Part shown: positions 1-6,246 of the stretch, one piece after another
Numbering within the stretch: the first letter of the stretch is position 1
How the letters are laid out: every line of letters begins with the position of its first letter
From: Actinomycetes bacterium
GTDB taxonomy: Bacteria > Actinomycetota > Actinomycetes > Propionibacteriales > Propionibacteriaceae
NCBI GenBank assembly: GCA_021794705.1
Contig: JAJYQH010000112.1
Span: forward strand, 1 to 15,253
Reading direction: 5' to 3'
Length of the DNA: 15,253 bases
Made by a program: the position numbers and the translations under genes
Notes under the pieces: model-generated
What the model was told of the DNA's origin: nothing
The model's database searches: none
What the model saw: only the letters and a program-made list of their open reading frames with translations

Positions 1-1
1 C

Positions 2-940
2 GAGTCGGCGCTGGCGGCCACCCGGGTGGCCGTCGCTCTCGGCCGCCAGAACCTGCGGCGCGAGCAGCAGGTCGCCGGGGCCGTCGTGCGACAGACCACC
101 CAGCAGAGCACCCCGCTGCTCGGCGTCGCCGCCCTCGTCACCAACCTCACCACCGGCGACGTCAACGAGCAGCTGCAGTGGTCGACCACCCTGTTCGGCA
201 CGACCCAGAGCCGGATGGACGCGCTCCGCACGCTCCAGTCTCAGGTCGAACTCGCCCAGCAGGCGCAGGAGGCCGCCCGGGCCCGGGTCGACCGGGCCAA
301 GACCGCCGCCTCGACCCACGTGGTCGAGACCCGAGGGGCCGAGGCCCGGGCCACCGCGCTCGCGGCCGAGCTCTCCGCCCGGGTTCGCGCCACCCTCGAG
401 GCCAAGCGTGAGTTCGAGGCGCAACTGGCCCAGGAATACCGCCGCCAGACCGCGCTCCGCTCCGAGGCATCCTCCGTGGAGGACAAGATCCGGGCGCGGA
501 TGGCGCTGCTGGCCAGCGAGGAGTGGGCCGGCTCCCCGGCGTCCGGTGCGCTGCCGCTGCCGGTCGCCGGGCCGATCACCTCCGCCTACGGCATGCGGTT
601 GCACCCGGTCACCCACGACTGGAGCCTGCACGACGGCACCGACTTCGGGGCGGCCTGCGGGACGCCGATCCGCGCGCCCCGCGACGGGGTCGTCGTGGAG
701 GAGTATTTCAACACCGGCTACGGCAACCGGTTGATCGTCGACCACGGGATCATCGACGGGCACTTCCTCACCACCGGCTACAACCACGCGGAGCGCTACG
801 TCGTGCGGGTGGGCGACCGGGTGTCGGCCGGTCAGGTCATCGGCTACGTCGGAACCACCGGCTACTCCACCGGCTGCCACCTGCACCTCATGGCGTGGCA
901 GGACGGCCGGGTCGTCGACCCCATGGCGCGCTGGTTCTGA
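2..940 (+). CDS. M23 family metallopeptidase with N-terminal coiled coil (5' end outside window)
   Basis: The reading frame is open to the left edge (codons from base 2), so the N-terminus, and probably a signal peptide, lies outside. The visible part begins with a long Ala/Arg/Glu/Gln-rich helical stretch (about bases 190-510) that looks like a coiled coil. A LytM/M23 endopeptidase domain follows from about base 560. The zinc ligands are present: LHDGTDFG (His at 629-631, Asp at 641-643) and GCHLHLM (His at 878-880 and 884-886). M23 enzymes cut peptide cross-links in peptidoglycan outside the membrane. A coiled coil followed by an intact LytM domain resembles EnvC/RipC-like proteins, which act with FtsEX. 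In many actinobacteria ftsE, ftsX and such a peptidase lie just upstream of smpB, so this may be the FtsEX-linked hydrolase; that link is inferred. The family call is firm because all metal ligands are intact. Confidence 0.9.
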   Translation, partial: ESALAATRVAVALGRQNLRREQQVAGAVVRQTTQQSTPLLGVAALVTNLTTGDVNEQLQWSTTLFGTTQSRMDALRTLQSQVELAQQAQEAARARVDRAKTAASTHVVETRGAEARATALAAELSARVRATLEAKREFEAQLAQEYRRQTALRSEASSVEDKIRARMALLASEEWAGSPASGALPLPVAGPITSAYGMRLHPVTHDWSLHDGTDFGAACGTPIRAPRDGVVVEEYFNTGYGNRLIVDHGIIDGHFLTTGYNHAERYVVRVGDRVSAGQVIGYVGTTGYSTGCHLHLMAWQDGRVVDPMARWF

Positions 941-996
941 CCGGCGCCCACTCCGCACACCGGGAAAACCGGTCGAGGCGCCCTCGCCGGTCGGGA

Positions 997-1002
997 TAGC
1001 CT
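997..1002 (+). promoter_or_regulatory. Possible -10 element for smpB (TAGCCT)
   Basis: TAGCCT fits the actinobacterial TANNNT -10 pattern in the 109-base gap between the M23 gene and smpB. It would start a transcript near 1009 with a leader of about 40 bases. No convincing -35 was found, so this is tentative. Readthrough from the M23 gene is equally possible. Confidence 0.3.
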
Positions 1003-1049
1003 GAGGGCTTCGAACCGGGCCACACCGGTGACACTGCACGGAGGACGCC

Positions 1050-1526
1050 ATGCCGCGCGAGAAGGGCCGCAAGCTCATCGCCCAGAACAAGAAGGCCTTC
1101 CACGACTACCACGTGGGCGACCGTTTCGAGGCCGGAATGGTGCTCACCGGCACCGAGGTGAAGTCACTGCGCCAGGGCCGGGCGTCCCTCGTCGACGGCT
1201 TCGTCACCATCGACGACGGTGAGGCCTGGCTGCGCAACGCCCACATCCCCGAGTACGAGATGGGCACGTGGAAGAACCACGCGGCCCGCCGCACCCGCAA
1301 GCTTCTGCTCAACCGGCGCGAGATCGACAAGCTCGAGCGCGAGGTGTCGCACAGCGGGCGCACCATCGTCCCCCTCGCCGTCTACTTCTCCGACGGGTAC
1401 GCGAAGATCGAGATCGCCGTCGCCACCGGCAAGCGCGACTGGGACAAGCGCCAGTCGATCGCGGAGCGGGACGCCCGCCGCGACGCCGAACGCGAACTCG
1501 CCGAGCGGAATCGACGCCGTACCTGA
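1050..1526 (+). CDS. smpB: SsrA-binding protein SmpB
   Basis: This 158-residue protein is the usual length for SmpB, the essential partner of tmRNA in trans-translation. SmpB binds the tRNA-like end of tmRNA and brings it to ribosomes stalled on non-stop mRNA. Family signatures are clear: [22 protein letters not shown] at the start (split here as [13 protein letters not shown] and HVGDRFEAG), [27 protein letters not shown], and the basic C-terminal tail [16 protein letters not shown] that reaches the decoding centre. The start is ATG 1050, with GGAGG at 1040-1044 and a 5-base spacer. The partner RNA ssrA lies about 3.2 kb downstream on the same strand, separated by three unrelated genes, rather than directly adjacent. 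Identification is secure. Confidence 0.98.
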   Translation: MPREKGRKLIAQNKKAFHDYHVGDRFEAGMVLTGTEVKSLRQGRASLVDGFVTIDDGEAWLRNAHIPEYEMGTWKNHAARRTRKLLLNRREIDKLEREVSHSGRTIVPLAVYFSDGYAKIEIAVATGKRDWDKRQSIAERDARRDAERELAERNRRRT

Positions 1527-1545
1527 GGGCGGTCCGGGCGTACGT

Positions 1546-1551
1546 CACACT
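1546..1551 (+). promoter_or_regulatory. Possible -10 element for the DUF2207 gene (CACACT)
   Basis: CACACT matches the -10-like hexamer seen before three other genes in this window (CANACT). CTGAGG at 1523-1528 would sit 17 bases upstream as a weak -35. The start would fall near 1558, leaving a short leader that includes AGAAGG before the ATG at 1584. Confidence 0.35.
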
Positions 1552-1583
1552 GGCGACGTAACCACAGAAGGGTGTCGCGGCCG

Positions 1584-3461
1584 ATGTCCAGATCCGCACG
1601 ATGGTTCCTGCTCGCCGTCCTCACGCTGGCGGCCTGGACCCTGGCGGCCCCGGCCTGGGGGGGCAGCGCCGACAGCATCGACTCGATGACCGCCGATTTC
1701 ACGGTGTCCCAGGCCGGCCCGGTGCACGTCACCGAGAGCGTGGTCTACCGCTTCGGCACGGCGTCCGGGCGCCACGGCATCACCTGGACGCTGCTCACCC
1801 GCGAGCCGTACGACGACGCGTCCGACGCCGTCTACACCATCAGCAACATCGCCGTGAGCAGCCCCAACGCCTCGGCCGCCGTCCAGACGAGCACCCGGCG
1901 GAGCGGCCGCAACCAGTGGCTCACGCTGCGGATCGGTTCCCCCGACCGCACCGTCGCGACGCCCACCGCCAGCTACACGATCAGCTACGACGTGGCCGGG
2001 GCCCTGCGTCACTTCTCGGGGTACGACGAGTTCTATTGGGACGTCGTGAGCGAGGACACGCCGGCCATCAGCAACCTCGGCATCACCGTCCACGTGCCGG
2101 GGGGCGTCCGCGACGTCTCGTGCTTCAACGGGCCGGTGAAGAGCACGCAGCACTGCACGGGCGCGACGGTGAGCGGGGGAGTCGGCCACTACACGGTCGC
2201 GAGCAAGCTGCCGGGCGACGTCGTGAGCATCGGCGCGAAGATCGGTTCCGGTCTCGTCGCCGACCCACGGCCGCACCTCGTGACCCGCGCCGACCACACC
2301 GCACGGCAGCTCGCGTCGCTCGCGCGCGTGGCAGGTCCCATCGCGGCCGTCGTCCCGCCGATCCTGGGGGTCATCGCCTGGCGCCGGCGCCGTGACGAGC
2401 GGTACGTGGGGCTGCCGCCCGGCGTCGTGCCCGCTGCGGGGCAGGCGTCAGCCGTCGGGCCGAGCACCCGGATGGAGATCCCCGTCGCCTTCGCGCCGCC
2501 CCGGCTCACCGTGGCGGAGGCGGGCCTGCTCGAGGACGGGCGCTTCGGGTCGCCCGAACTGGCCGGCACCCTCGTCGACCTGGCAGTCCGGGGGGTCGTG
2601 ACGCTGGGGGGTGACGAGAGCACCGCGACCGTGCGCCTGCGCCGCTCCGACCTTCCCCTGGCCCCGCACGAGGACGCGCTGCTGGGAGCGGTGTTCGGCG
2701 GTCCGGGCAGCAGGTCGCTGTCGGACGCCGGCGTCGAACTGGGCCGCACCGCCGACCTGTCCACGGCCGGTCAGATCTACCGGGCGGAGGCCCGGATGCG
2801 CCGCCTCGTGCTCGAGTCGGCCAGGGAAGGACGCTGGTACAAGCGGCTGCCCGGCTTATCAGCCGGCAACCTCGGTGCCCCCGGCTGCCTGCTGCTGCTC
2901 GTCGTCGGCATGGCGGTCGCGGTCGGCTGGTCGGCGATGAGCTCAGGGGCCGGGCTGACCGGCGTCCTCAGCCCCACCCTCGTCGTCTGGGTGATCGTCG
3001 TGCTGCTGTCGGCAGCGGCCACCGTCGTCGTGGTGCATGCGCGGTCGATCCGGGGCCAACGCAGCGCCGACGGCACGGCGCTCACCGACCAGATCCGCGG
3101 CTTCCACACCTACCTCGCCACCGCGGAGGCCGAGCAACTCCGCTTCGAGGAGGGGGAGGACATCTATTCGAAGTACCTCCCCTGGGCGATCATCTTCGGC
3201 CTCACCGAGCGCTGGGCGAAGGTGTGCCAGCGGCTGGTGGAGCTCGGACGACTGCCCGACACCCCGCCCACGTGGTACGCGGGCCCGGCCTGGATGTGGA
3301 GCCCCTACTGGATCACCGGCCAGGTCGGCCACATCACCACCGCCGCGATGCCGCCAGTCGCCGTGAGCTCCGGCAGCTCGGGCTTCGGCGGCGGGTCGAG
3401 CTTCGGCGGCGGCGGGTTCTCGGGCGGAGGCGGGGGCGGCACGAGCATCGGCTCGTGGTGA
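1584..3461 (+). CDS. DUF2207 domain membrane protein with glycine-rich C-terminus
   Basis: This 625-residue protein starts with a signal peptide (ARWFLLAVLTLAAWTLAAPAW). A DUF2207-type extracytoplasmic domain follows (about residues 30-235), with the family's YDEFYWDVVSED motif near residue 150. A membrane segment lies near 247-268 and ends in a basic RRRRDER stop-transfer. A cytoplasmic region comes next, then two close membrane segments (about 431-451 and 461-482). The tail is almost all Gly and Ser (SSGFGGGSSFGGGGF), typical of DUF2207/YciQ-like and TPM-type proteins. The function of this family is unknown. I chose ATG 1584 because GAAGG sits 12 bases before it; an in-frame GTG at 1572 lies directly on that site. 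The gene ends 2 bases from the convergent FKBP gene. The family assignment is good, the role open. Confidence 0.88.
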   Translation: MSRSARWFLLAVLTLAAWTLAAPAWGGSADSIDSMTADFTVSQAGPVHVTESVVYRFGTASGRHGITWTLLTREPYDDASDAVYTISNIAVSSPNASAAVQTSTRRSGRNQWLTLRIGSPDRTVATPTASYTISYDVAGALRHFSGYDEFYWDVVSEDTPAISNLGITVHVPGGVRDVSCFNGPVKSTQHCTGATVSGGVGHYTVASKLPGDVVSIGAKIGSGLVADPRPHLVTRADHTARQLASLARVAGPIAAVVPPILGVIAWRRRRDERYVGLPPGVVPAAGQASAVGPSTRMEIPVAFAPPRLTVAEAGLLEDGRFGSPELAGTLVDLAVRGVVTLGGDESTATVRLRRSDLPLAPHEDALLGAVFGGPGSRSLSDAGVELGRTADLSTAGQIYRAEARMRRLVLESAREGRWYKRLPGLSAGNLGAPGCLLLLVVGMAVAVGWSAMSSGAGLTGVLSPTLVVWVIVVLLSAAATVVVVHARSIRGQRSADGTALTDQIRGFHTYLATAEAEQLRFEEGEDIYSKYLPWAIIFGLTERWAKVCQRLVELGRLPDTPPTWYAGPAWMWSPYWITGQVGHITTAAMPPVAVSSGSSGFGGGSSFGGGGFSGGGGGGTSIGSW

Positions 3462-3463
3462 GT

Positions 3464-3835
3464 TCAGCGCACGTCGACGAGGTCGCACACGAAGATGAGC
3501 GTCTCCCCGGGCGCGATGACGCCGCCCGCGCCCCGGTCGCCGTAGGCGAGGTGGGGAGGGATCACGAGCTGGCGCCGTCCGCCGACCTTCATCCCCTGGA
3601 TGCCGGTGTCCCAGCCCGGGATCACCCTGCCCGCGCCCAGCGGGAAGCCCAGCGGCCCGCGTCCGAACGAGGAGTCGAACTCCTCGCCGGTCGAGTAGGA
3701 GACGCCGACGTAGTGCACGAGCACCGTGTCGCCCGCGGACGCCTCCCGCCCCTCGCCCTCGACGAGGTCGGTGATCTGCAGGTCCTGCGGCGGCGGGCCG
3801 TCGGGGCGGTCGACTTCTGGCTTGTCCTGGGTCAT
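3464..3835 (-). CDS. FKBP-type peptidyl-prolyl cis-trans isomerase (cytoplasmic, single domain)
   Basis: This 123-residue protein is one FKBP domain after a short charged N-terminus. It catalyses cis-trans isomerisation of X-Pro bonds and so helps folding. Active-site features of FKBP12-type proteins are all visible: VHYVG, EEFDSSFGRG, FPLGAGRVIPGWDTGIQGMK, RRQLVIPPHLAYGDRG and LIFVCDLVDV. There is no signal peptide or lipobox, unlike many secreted actinobacterial FKBPs, so it should be cytosolic. The frame is open upstream to 3964, but ATG 3835 is preferred: the FKBP domain follows shortly after, and TAGGGT (3848-3843 on this strand) ends 7 bases before it, as expected for a leaderless message. 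It is convergent with the DUF2207 gene and divergent from the DUF1707 gene. Confidence 0.95.
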   Translation of the reverse strand: MTQDKPEVDRPDGPPPQDLQITDLVEGEGREASAGDTVLVHYVGVSYSTGEEFDSSFGRGPLGFPLGAGRVIPGWDTGIQGMKVGGRRQLVIPPHLAYGDRGAGGVIAPGETLIFVCDLVDVR

Positions 3836-3842
3836 GCCCGGA

Positions 3843-3848
3843 ACCCTA
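3843..3848 (-). promoter_or_regulatory. Putative leaderless -10 element for the FKBP gene (TAGGGT)
   Basis: On the minus strand TAGGGT is followed by 7 bases and then the ATG. This places the expected transcription start on the A of the start codon. No Shine-Dalgarno sequence of note is present. The rest of the 119-base divergent gap (3836-3954) is GC-rich, with no other clear signal apart from the opposing element at 3943-3948. Confidence 0.45.
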
Positions 3849-3942
3849 CCGTCCGCCGTGAAGCGCGTGCCCGCGGTGGCCCGGGGCCGATCCCGGGTCG
3901 GGCTGGGGGAGCACCCGATCCCCGTCGGGGAACGAGGGGGCG

Positions 3943-3948
3943 CACACT
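3943..3948 (+). promoter_or_regulatory. Putative leaderless -10 element for the DUF1707 gene (CACACT)
   Basis: CACACT is followed by exactly 6 bases (GGACAC) and then ATG 3955, so transcription would begin at the start codon. A G-rich patch near 3935-3940 is too far away to be a normal ribosome site. No -35 is evident. Confidence 0.45.
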
Positions 3949-3954
3949 GGACAC

Positions 3955-4602
3955 ATGTCAACATCCCCGTTCTCCGGTGCGCCGGAGCACCCCAGCCTGG
4001 ATTGGGCGGTGACGCCCGACCAGCGGGCCCGCGCCGAGGACTACCTGCAGCGCGCCTACGCCGACGGACGCCTGTCGGGTGAGGAATTCGACCACCGCAT
4101 CGGCATCGCCCTCTCCGCGACCACGCGGCGGGAGCTCAACCAGGCGTTCGAGGGGCTCGCGAGGATCCCGACGACACCAAATCAGTACCGCTCCTCGTAC
4201 GGCCTGGCCCCCGCCAACCCGTTCTCGAGCGCTGTCGCCCGCAACCCGGAGGCAACGGCGGGCGGGGCCGTCGCGTACTTCAGTGGCGCGATCTTCCCCT
4301 TCATCGGGCCGGCCGTCGGTGCGGCCGTCACCCCGGCCGGGTCCCCGGCCCACCGCCAGGCCGCCAAGGCGTTCAACGCCACCCTGTCGGCGACCATCAT
4401 CGTGGCCGTGCTGTCGGTGCTGCAGCACATGGTCCACCCGCTCAACGCGGTGACCGGCCTGGTGTGGCTGATGTGGTTCGTCTTCATGATCGTCGGCGGC
4501 GTCAAGGCCGCCAACGGCGACGACTGGACCAACCCGTTCACCCGGGTGCTGCCCGTACGCCCGCTCAACGACGGCACCCGCCGCCGCGGCTCGCGCCGCT
4601 GA
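3955..4602 (+). CDS. DUF1707 / DUF4870-like small membrane protein
   Basis: This 215-residue protein has two parts. Residues about 15-70 form a DUF1707 (SHOCT-like) module: TPDQRARAEDYLQRAYADGRL, SGEEFDHRIGIALSATTRRELNQAF, the usual pattern of 'Arg/Glu...GRLs-EEf-eR...A-tt-eL'. After a short linker come three membrane segments (about residues 103-123, 141-162 and 164-186) arranged like DUF4870/Tic20-like proteins, with NPF motifs before and after. Both families have unknown roles; DUF1707 proteins are very common in actinobacteria. The ATG is preceded by a -10-like hexamer at 6-base distance rather than a ribosome site. A hairpin follows the stop codon. The family call is fairly sure; the function is not known. 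Confidence 0.85.
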   Translation: MSTSPFSGAPEHPSLDWAVTPDQRARAEDYLQRAYADGRLSGEEFDHRIGIALSATTRRELNQAFEGLARIPTTPNQYRSSYGLAPANPFSSAVARNPEATAGGAVAYFSGAIFPFIGPAVGAAVTPAGSPAHRQAAKAFNATLSATIIVAVLSVLQHMVHPLNAVTGLVWLMWFVFMIVGGVKAANGDDWTNPFTRVLPVRPLNDGTRRRGSRR

Positions 4603-4611
4603 GCAGCGGAA

Positions 4612-4642
4612 ACCGGGTCGCGGGAACAGGACGCGACCCGGT
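4612..4642 (+). terminator. Hairpin after the DUF1707 gene, before ssrA
   Basis: A perfect 11-bp inverted repeat, ACCGGGTCGCG / CGCGACCCGGT, encloses a 9-base loop (4623-4631). It starts 10 bases after the DUF1707 stop codon. There is no T-run after it, but actinobacterial terminators often lack one. Its right arm abuts the probable ssrA -10 element, so it could also affect ssrA transcription. Confidence 0.55.
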
Positions 4643-4647
4643 AACGT
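4642..4647 (+). promoter_or_regulatory. Possible ssrA -10 element (TAACGT)
   Basis: TAACGT fits TANNNT and lies about 43 bases before the mature tmRNA 5' end, which would leave a short leader for RNase P to remove. TACGAC at 4650-4655 is an alternative. No -35 stands out; the expected place is occupied by the preceding hairpin. Confidence 0.3.
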
Positions 4648-4689
4648 TGTACGACGTGCCGGCCGCTCGCGGTCGGGGACAACTCAACA

Positions 4690-5057
4690 GGGGGTGACTG
4701 GTTTCGACTTGGGACGGTAGTCCCAGGAGAAGCGGGCCGAGGATCCAGACTCAACTCGTTAACGATCGCCTGGAAACCAATAAGTGCCGACAACGCTCGC
4801 ACTGACTTCGCTCTCGCTGCCTGATCAGTGATCGAAGGGTCAGCCCGGATGTGCCTTCCGTCCGGATCCTGGCCTCATTCAGAAGGCTTGCTTGACGTTC
4901 CGCGCTCGGCGGATCGTCCGGGACATTAACCGAGCTGGGCTTGTCTGCAACATGCTGACGTGAGTGCAGGAGCCGAGTAGAACGTGATGTCAGCTGCGCC
5001 CGGAGAAGTCCTGGTTCGCCGCTCGAGGACGCGGGTTCAATTCCCGCCACCTCCACC
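4690..5057 (+). ncRNA. ssrA: Transfer-messenger RNA (tmRNA, one-piece form)
   Basis: The two ends form the tRNA-like domain: GGGGGTG at 4690-4696 pairs with CACCTCC at 5048-5054 (one G-U). The 5' end continues with the tmRNA hallmark GACTGGTTTCGAC. The T arm is GCGGG (5031-5035), loop TTCAATT, CCCGC (5043-5047). The discriminator is A5055, followed by CCC, so the terminal A of CCA is not encoded and must be added. Inside is the mRNA-like segment with the tag reading frame at 4786-4824, and GC-rich pseudoknot regions after it. With SmpB it rescues stalled ribosomes and tags the unfinished proteins for proteolysis. The length of about 365 bases and the single-piece order are normal for actinobacteria. 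Exact ends are set by pairing logic, not by experiment. Confidence 0.97.
4786..4824 (+). other. tmRNA proteolysis-tag reading frame (ADNARTDFALAA)
   Basis: The resume codon is GCC 4786, after the typical AATAAGT. Translation gives A-D-N-A-R-T-D-F-A-L-A-A and stops at TGA 4822-4824. The DFALAA ending is typical of actinobacterial tags and is the degron read by Clp proteases. The tag is part of ssrA and is not an independent gene. Confidence 0.95.
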
Positions 5058-5087
5058 CCGAGGTCAACGCGTCAGAGGCGAAGACTC

Positions 5088-5125
5088 ACGACGGTCCCAT
5101 CCGCATCAGCGGATGGGACCGTCGT
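5088..5125 (+). terminator. Strong hairpin terminator after ssrA
   Basis: A perfect 17-bp inverted repeat (ACGACGGTCCCATCCGC and its complement) flanks the loop ATCA (5105-5108), beginning about 30 bases after the tmRNA end. Only a weak T-containing stretch (CATGTTCTGG) follows. Position and stem strength make it the ssrA terminator, insulating the GH26 gene downstream. Confidence 0.85.
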
Positions 5126-5141
5126 CATGTTCTGGACCGGT

Positions 5142-5170
5142 TTGGTGATCCCTCTCTCCTCATCGACGAT
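5142..5170 (+). promoter_or_regulatory. Possible promoter for the GH26 gene (TTGGTG-N17-GACGAT)
   Basis: TTGGTG (5142-5147) and GACGAT (5165-5170) are separated by 17 bases. They lie between the ssrA terminator and ATG 5210, which suits a start near 5177 and a 33-base leader. Neither box is a perfect consensus match. Confidence 0.35.
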
Positions 5171-5209
5171 TCTCGGCATTTGCCGTTGTCAGAGGCGAGG
5201 TCAGCGGGG

Positions 5210-6178
5210 ATGAGCAGACGTTCGCGACGAGGGGCGGGCCGCCCCTGGCTGTCGCTGGTTCTGGTGCTGGCGACCCTCGCCGCAGTCGCGGTGGCCGACA
5301 CCGGCACCGCCGCCGCGGCAACGACACCGCGCACGTTCGGCGTCACGCTTCCGGGCGTGCCCACCGATCTCTCGGGGCTGCAAGCCCTCCAGACCGAACT
5401 GGGTCACGATGCGCAGACGGTGATGTGGTACCAGGCCTGGTCGTCGGGGACCGGCTTCCCGGCTACCGCGGCGGCGCAGATCGCCGCGTCCGGCGCCACG
5501 CCGGAAGTCACCTGGGAGCCGTGGGATCCGTCCGCGGGGGTGGCGCAGCCGAAGTACGCGCTGGCGCGCATCGCCTCCGGCGCCTTCGACAGCTACATCT
5601 CGTCGTGGGCCCGGCAGATCCGCGGTTACGGCAAGCCGGTGATCCTCCGCTTCGCCCACGAGATGAACGGGAACTGGTACCCGTGGTCGGAGCAGGTCAA
5701 CGGAAACCGGCCCGGCGACTACGTCGCGGCGTGGCGGCACGTGCACGCCGTCTTCGACAAGAACACGGTGACGAACGTCACCTGGCTGTGGTCGCCGAAC
5801 GTCCCCTACGCCGGGTCGACGGATCTCGGCGAGCTGTACCCGGGGGACGCGTCGGTCGACGAGGTGGCGCTCGACGGGTACAACTGGAGCACCCTGCAGA
5901 CCGGGAGCACCTGGCAGTCGTTCGACCAGGTGTTCGACCCCGGGCTCGCGGCGGTGGAGAGTCTCACCACCCGACCGGTGTCGATCGGCGAGGTCGGCTG
6001 CCCCGAGGTGGGCGGCGACAAGCCCGCCTGGATCACCGACATGTTCTCGACGCTGTCGACCCGCACCGACATCCGGGGCTTCGTGTGGTTCGACTACACC
6101 AAGGAGACCGACTGGCGGATCGACAGCTCGGCGGGCTCCCTCGACGCGTTCGCCTCCGGCCTGTCCACGTTCCACTGA
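5210..6178 (+). CDS. Secreted glycoside hydrolase family 26-like enzyme (beta-mannanase/endoglucanase type)
   Basis: The 322-residue product begins with a twin-basic N-region and hydrophobic core (RPWLSLVLVLATLAAVAVA) and an Ala-rich cleavage area near residue 36, so it is exported. The rest is one TIM-barrel domain. The GH26 acid/base motif RFAHEMNGNWYPW has Glu151; the nucleophile motif SIGEVGCPE has Glu261. Their spacing of 110 residues matches known GH26 enzymes. The aromatic motifs VTWLWSPN and GFVWFDYTKETDWRID also fit. Family 26 members cleave beta-1,4-mannan or mixed beta-glucans; substrate cannot be told here. No carbohydrate-binding module is present. I chose ATG 5210 because GCGAGG (5195-5200) lies 9 bases before it; an earlier TTG at 5180 has no such site. 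It lies 68 bases before a polysaccharide synthase cluster and may trim that product. Confidence 0.88.
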   Translation: MSRRSRRGAGRPWLSLVLVLATLAAVAVADTGTAAAATTPRTFGVTLPGVPTDLSGLQALQTELGHDAQTVMWYQAWSSGTGFPATAAAQIAASGATPEVTWEPWDPSAGVAQPKYALARIASGAFDSYISSWARQIRGYGKPVILRFAHEMNGNWYPWSEQVNGNRPGDYVAAWRHVHAVFDKNTVTNVTWLWSPNVPYAGSTDLGELYPGDASVDEVALDGYNWSTLQTGSTWQSFDQVFDPGLAAVESLTTRPVSIGEVGCPEVGGDKPAWITDMFSTLSTRTDIRGFVWFDYTKETDWRIDSSAGSLDAFASGLSTFH

Positions 6179-6191
6179 GCGGAATGCCTAG

Positions 6192-6207
6192 TGGCAGGAG
6201 ATTGCCA
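6192..6207. repeat. Short inverted repeat between the GH26 and phosphatase genes
   Basis: TGGCA-GGAGAT-TGCCA forms a 5-bp inverted repeat in the 68-base gap before the phosphatase gene. TAGGGT at 6216-6221 could be a -10 element for the downstream genes, in which case this repeat would overlap the -35 area and might be an operator. It is too short to be sure of anything. Confidence 0.25.
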
Positions 6208-6246
6208 GGTCTGCATAGGGTCGGATGACCACGAGAGGGGACGCCG

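Noticed and set aside
4751..5056. Minus-strand frame beginning MEVAGIEPASS across ssrA
   Set aside because: This is the well-known false protein made by translating the antisense of a tmRNA/tRNA 3' end. The DNA is fully explained by ssrA.
5201..6175. Minus-strand frame of 324 codons opposite the GH26 gene
   Set aside because: It has no recognisable domain and mirrors the coding strand; the GH26 gene has a signal peptide and both catalytic motifs.
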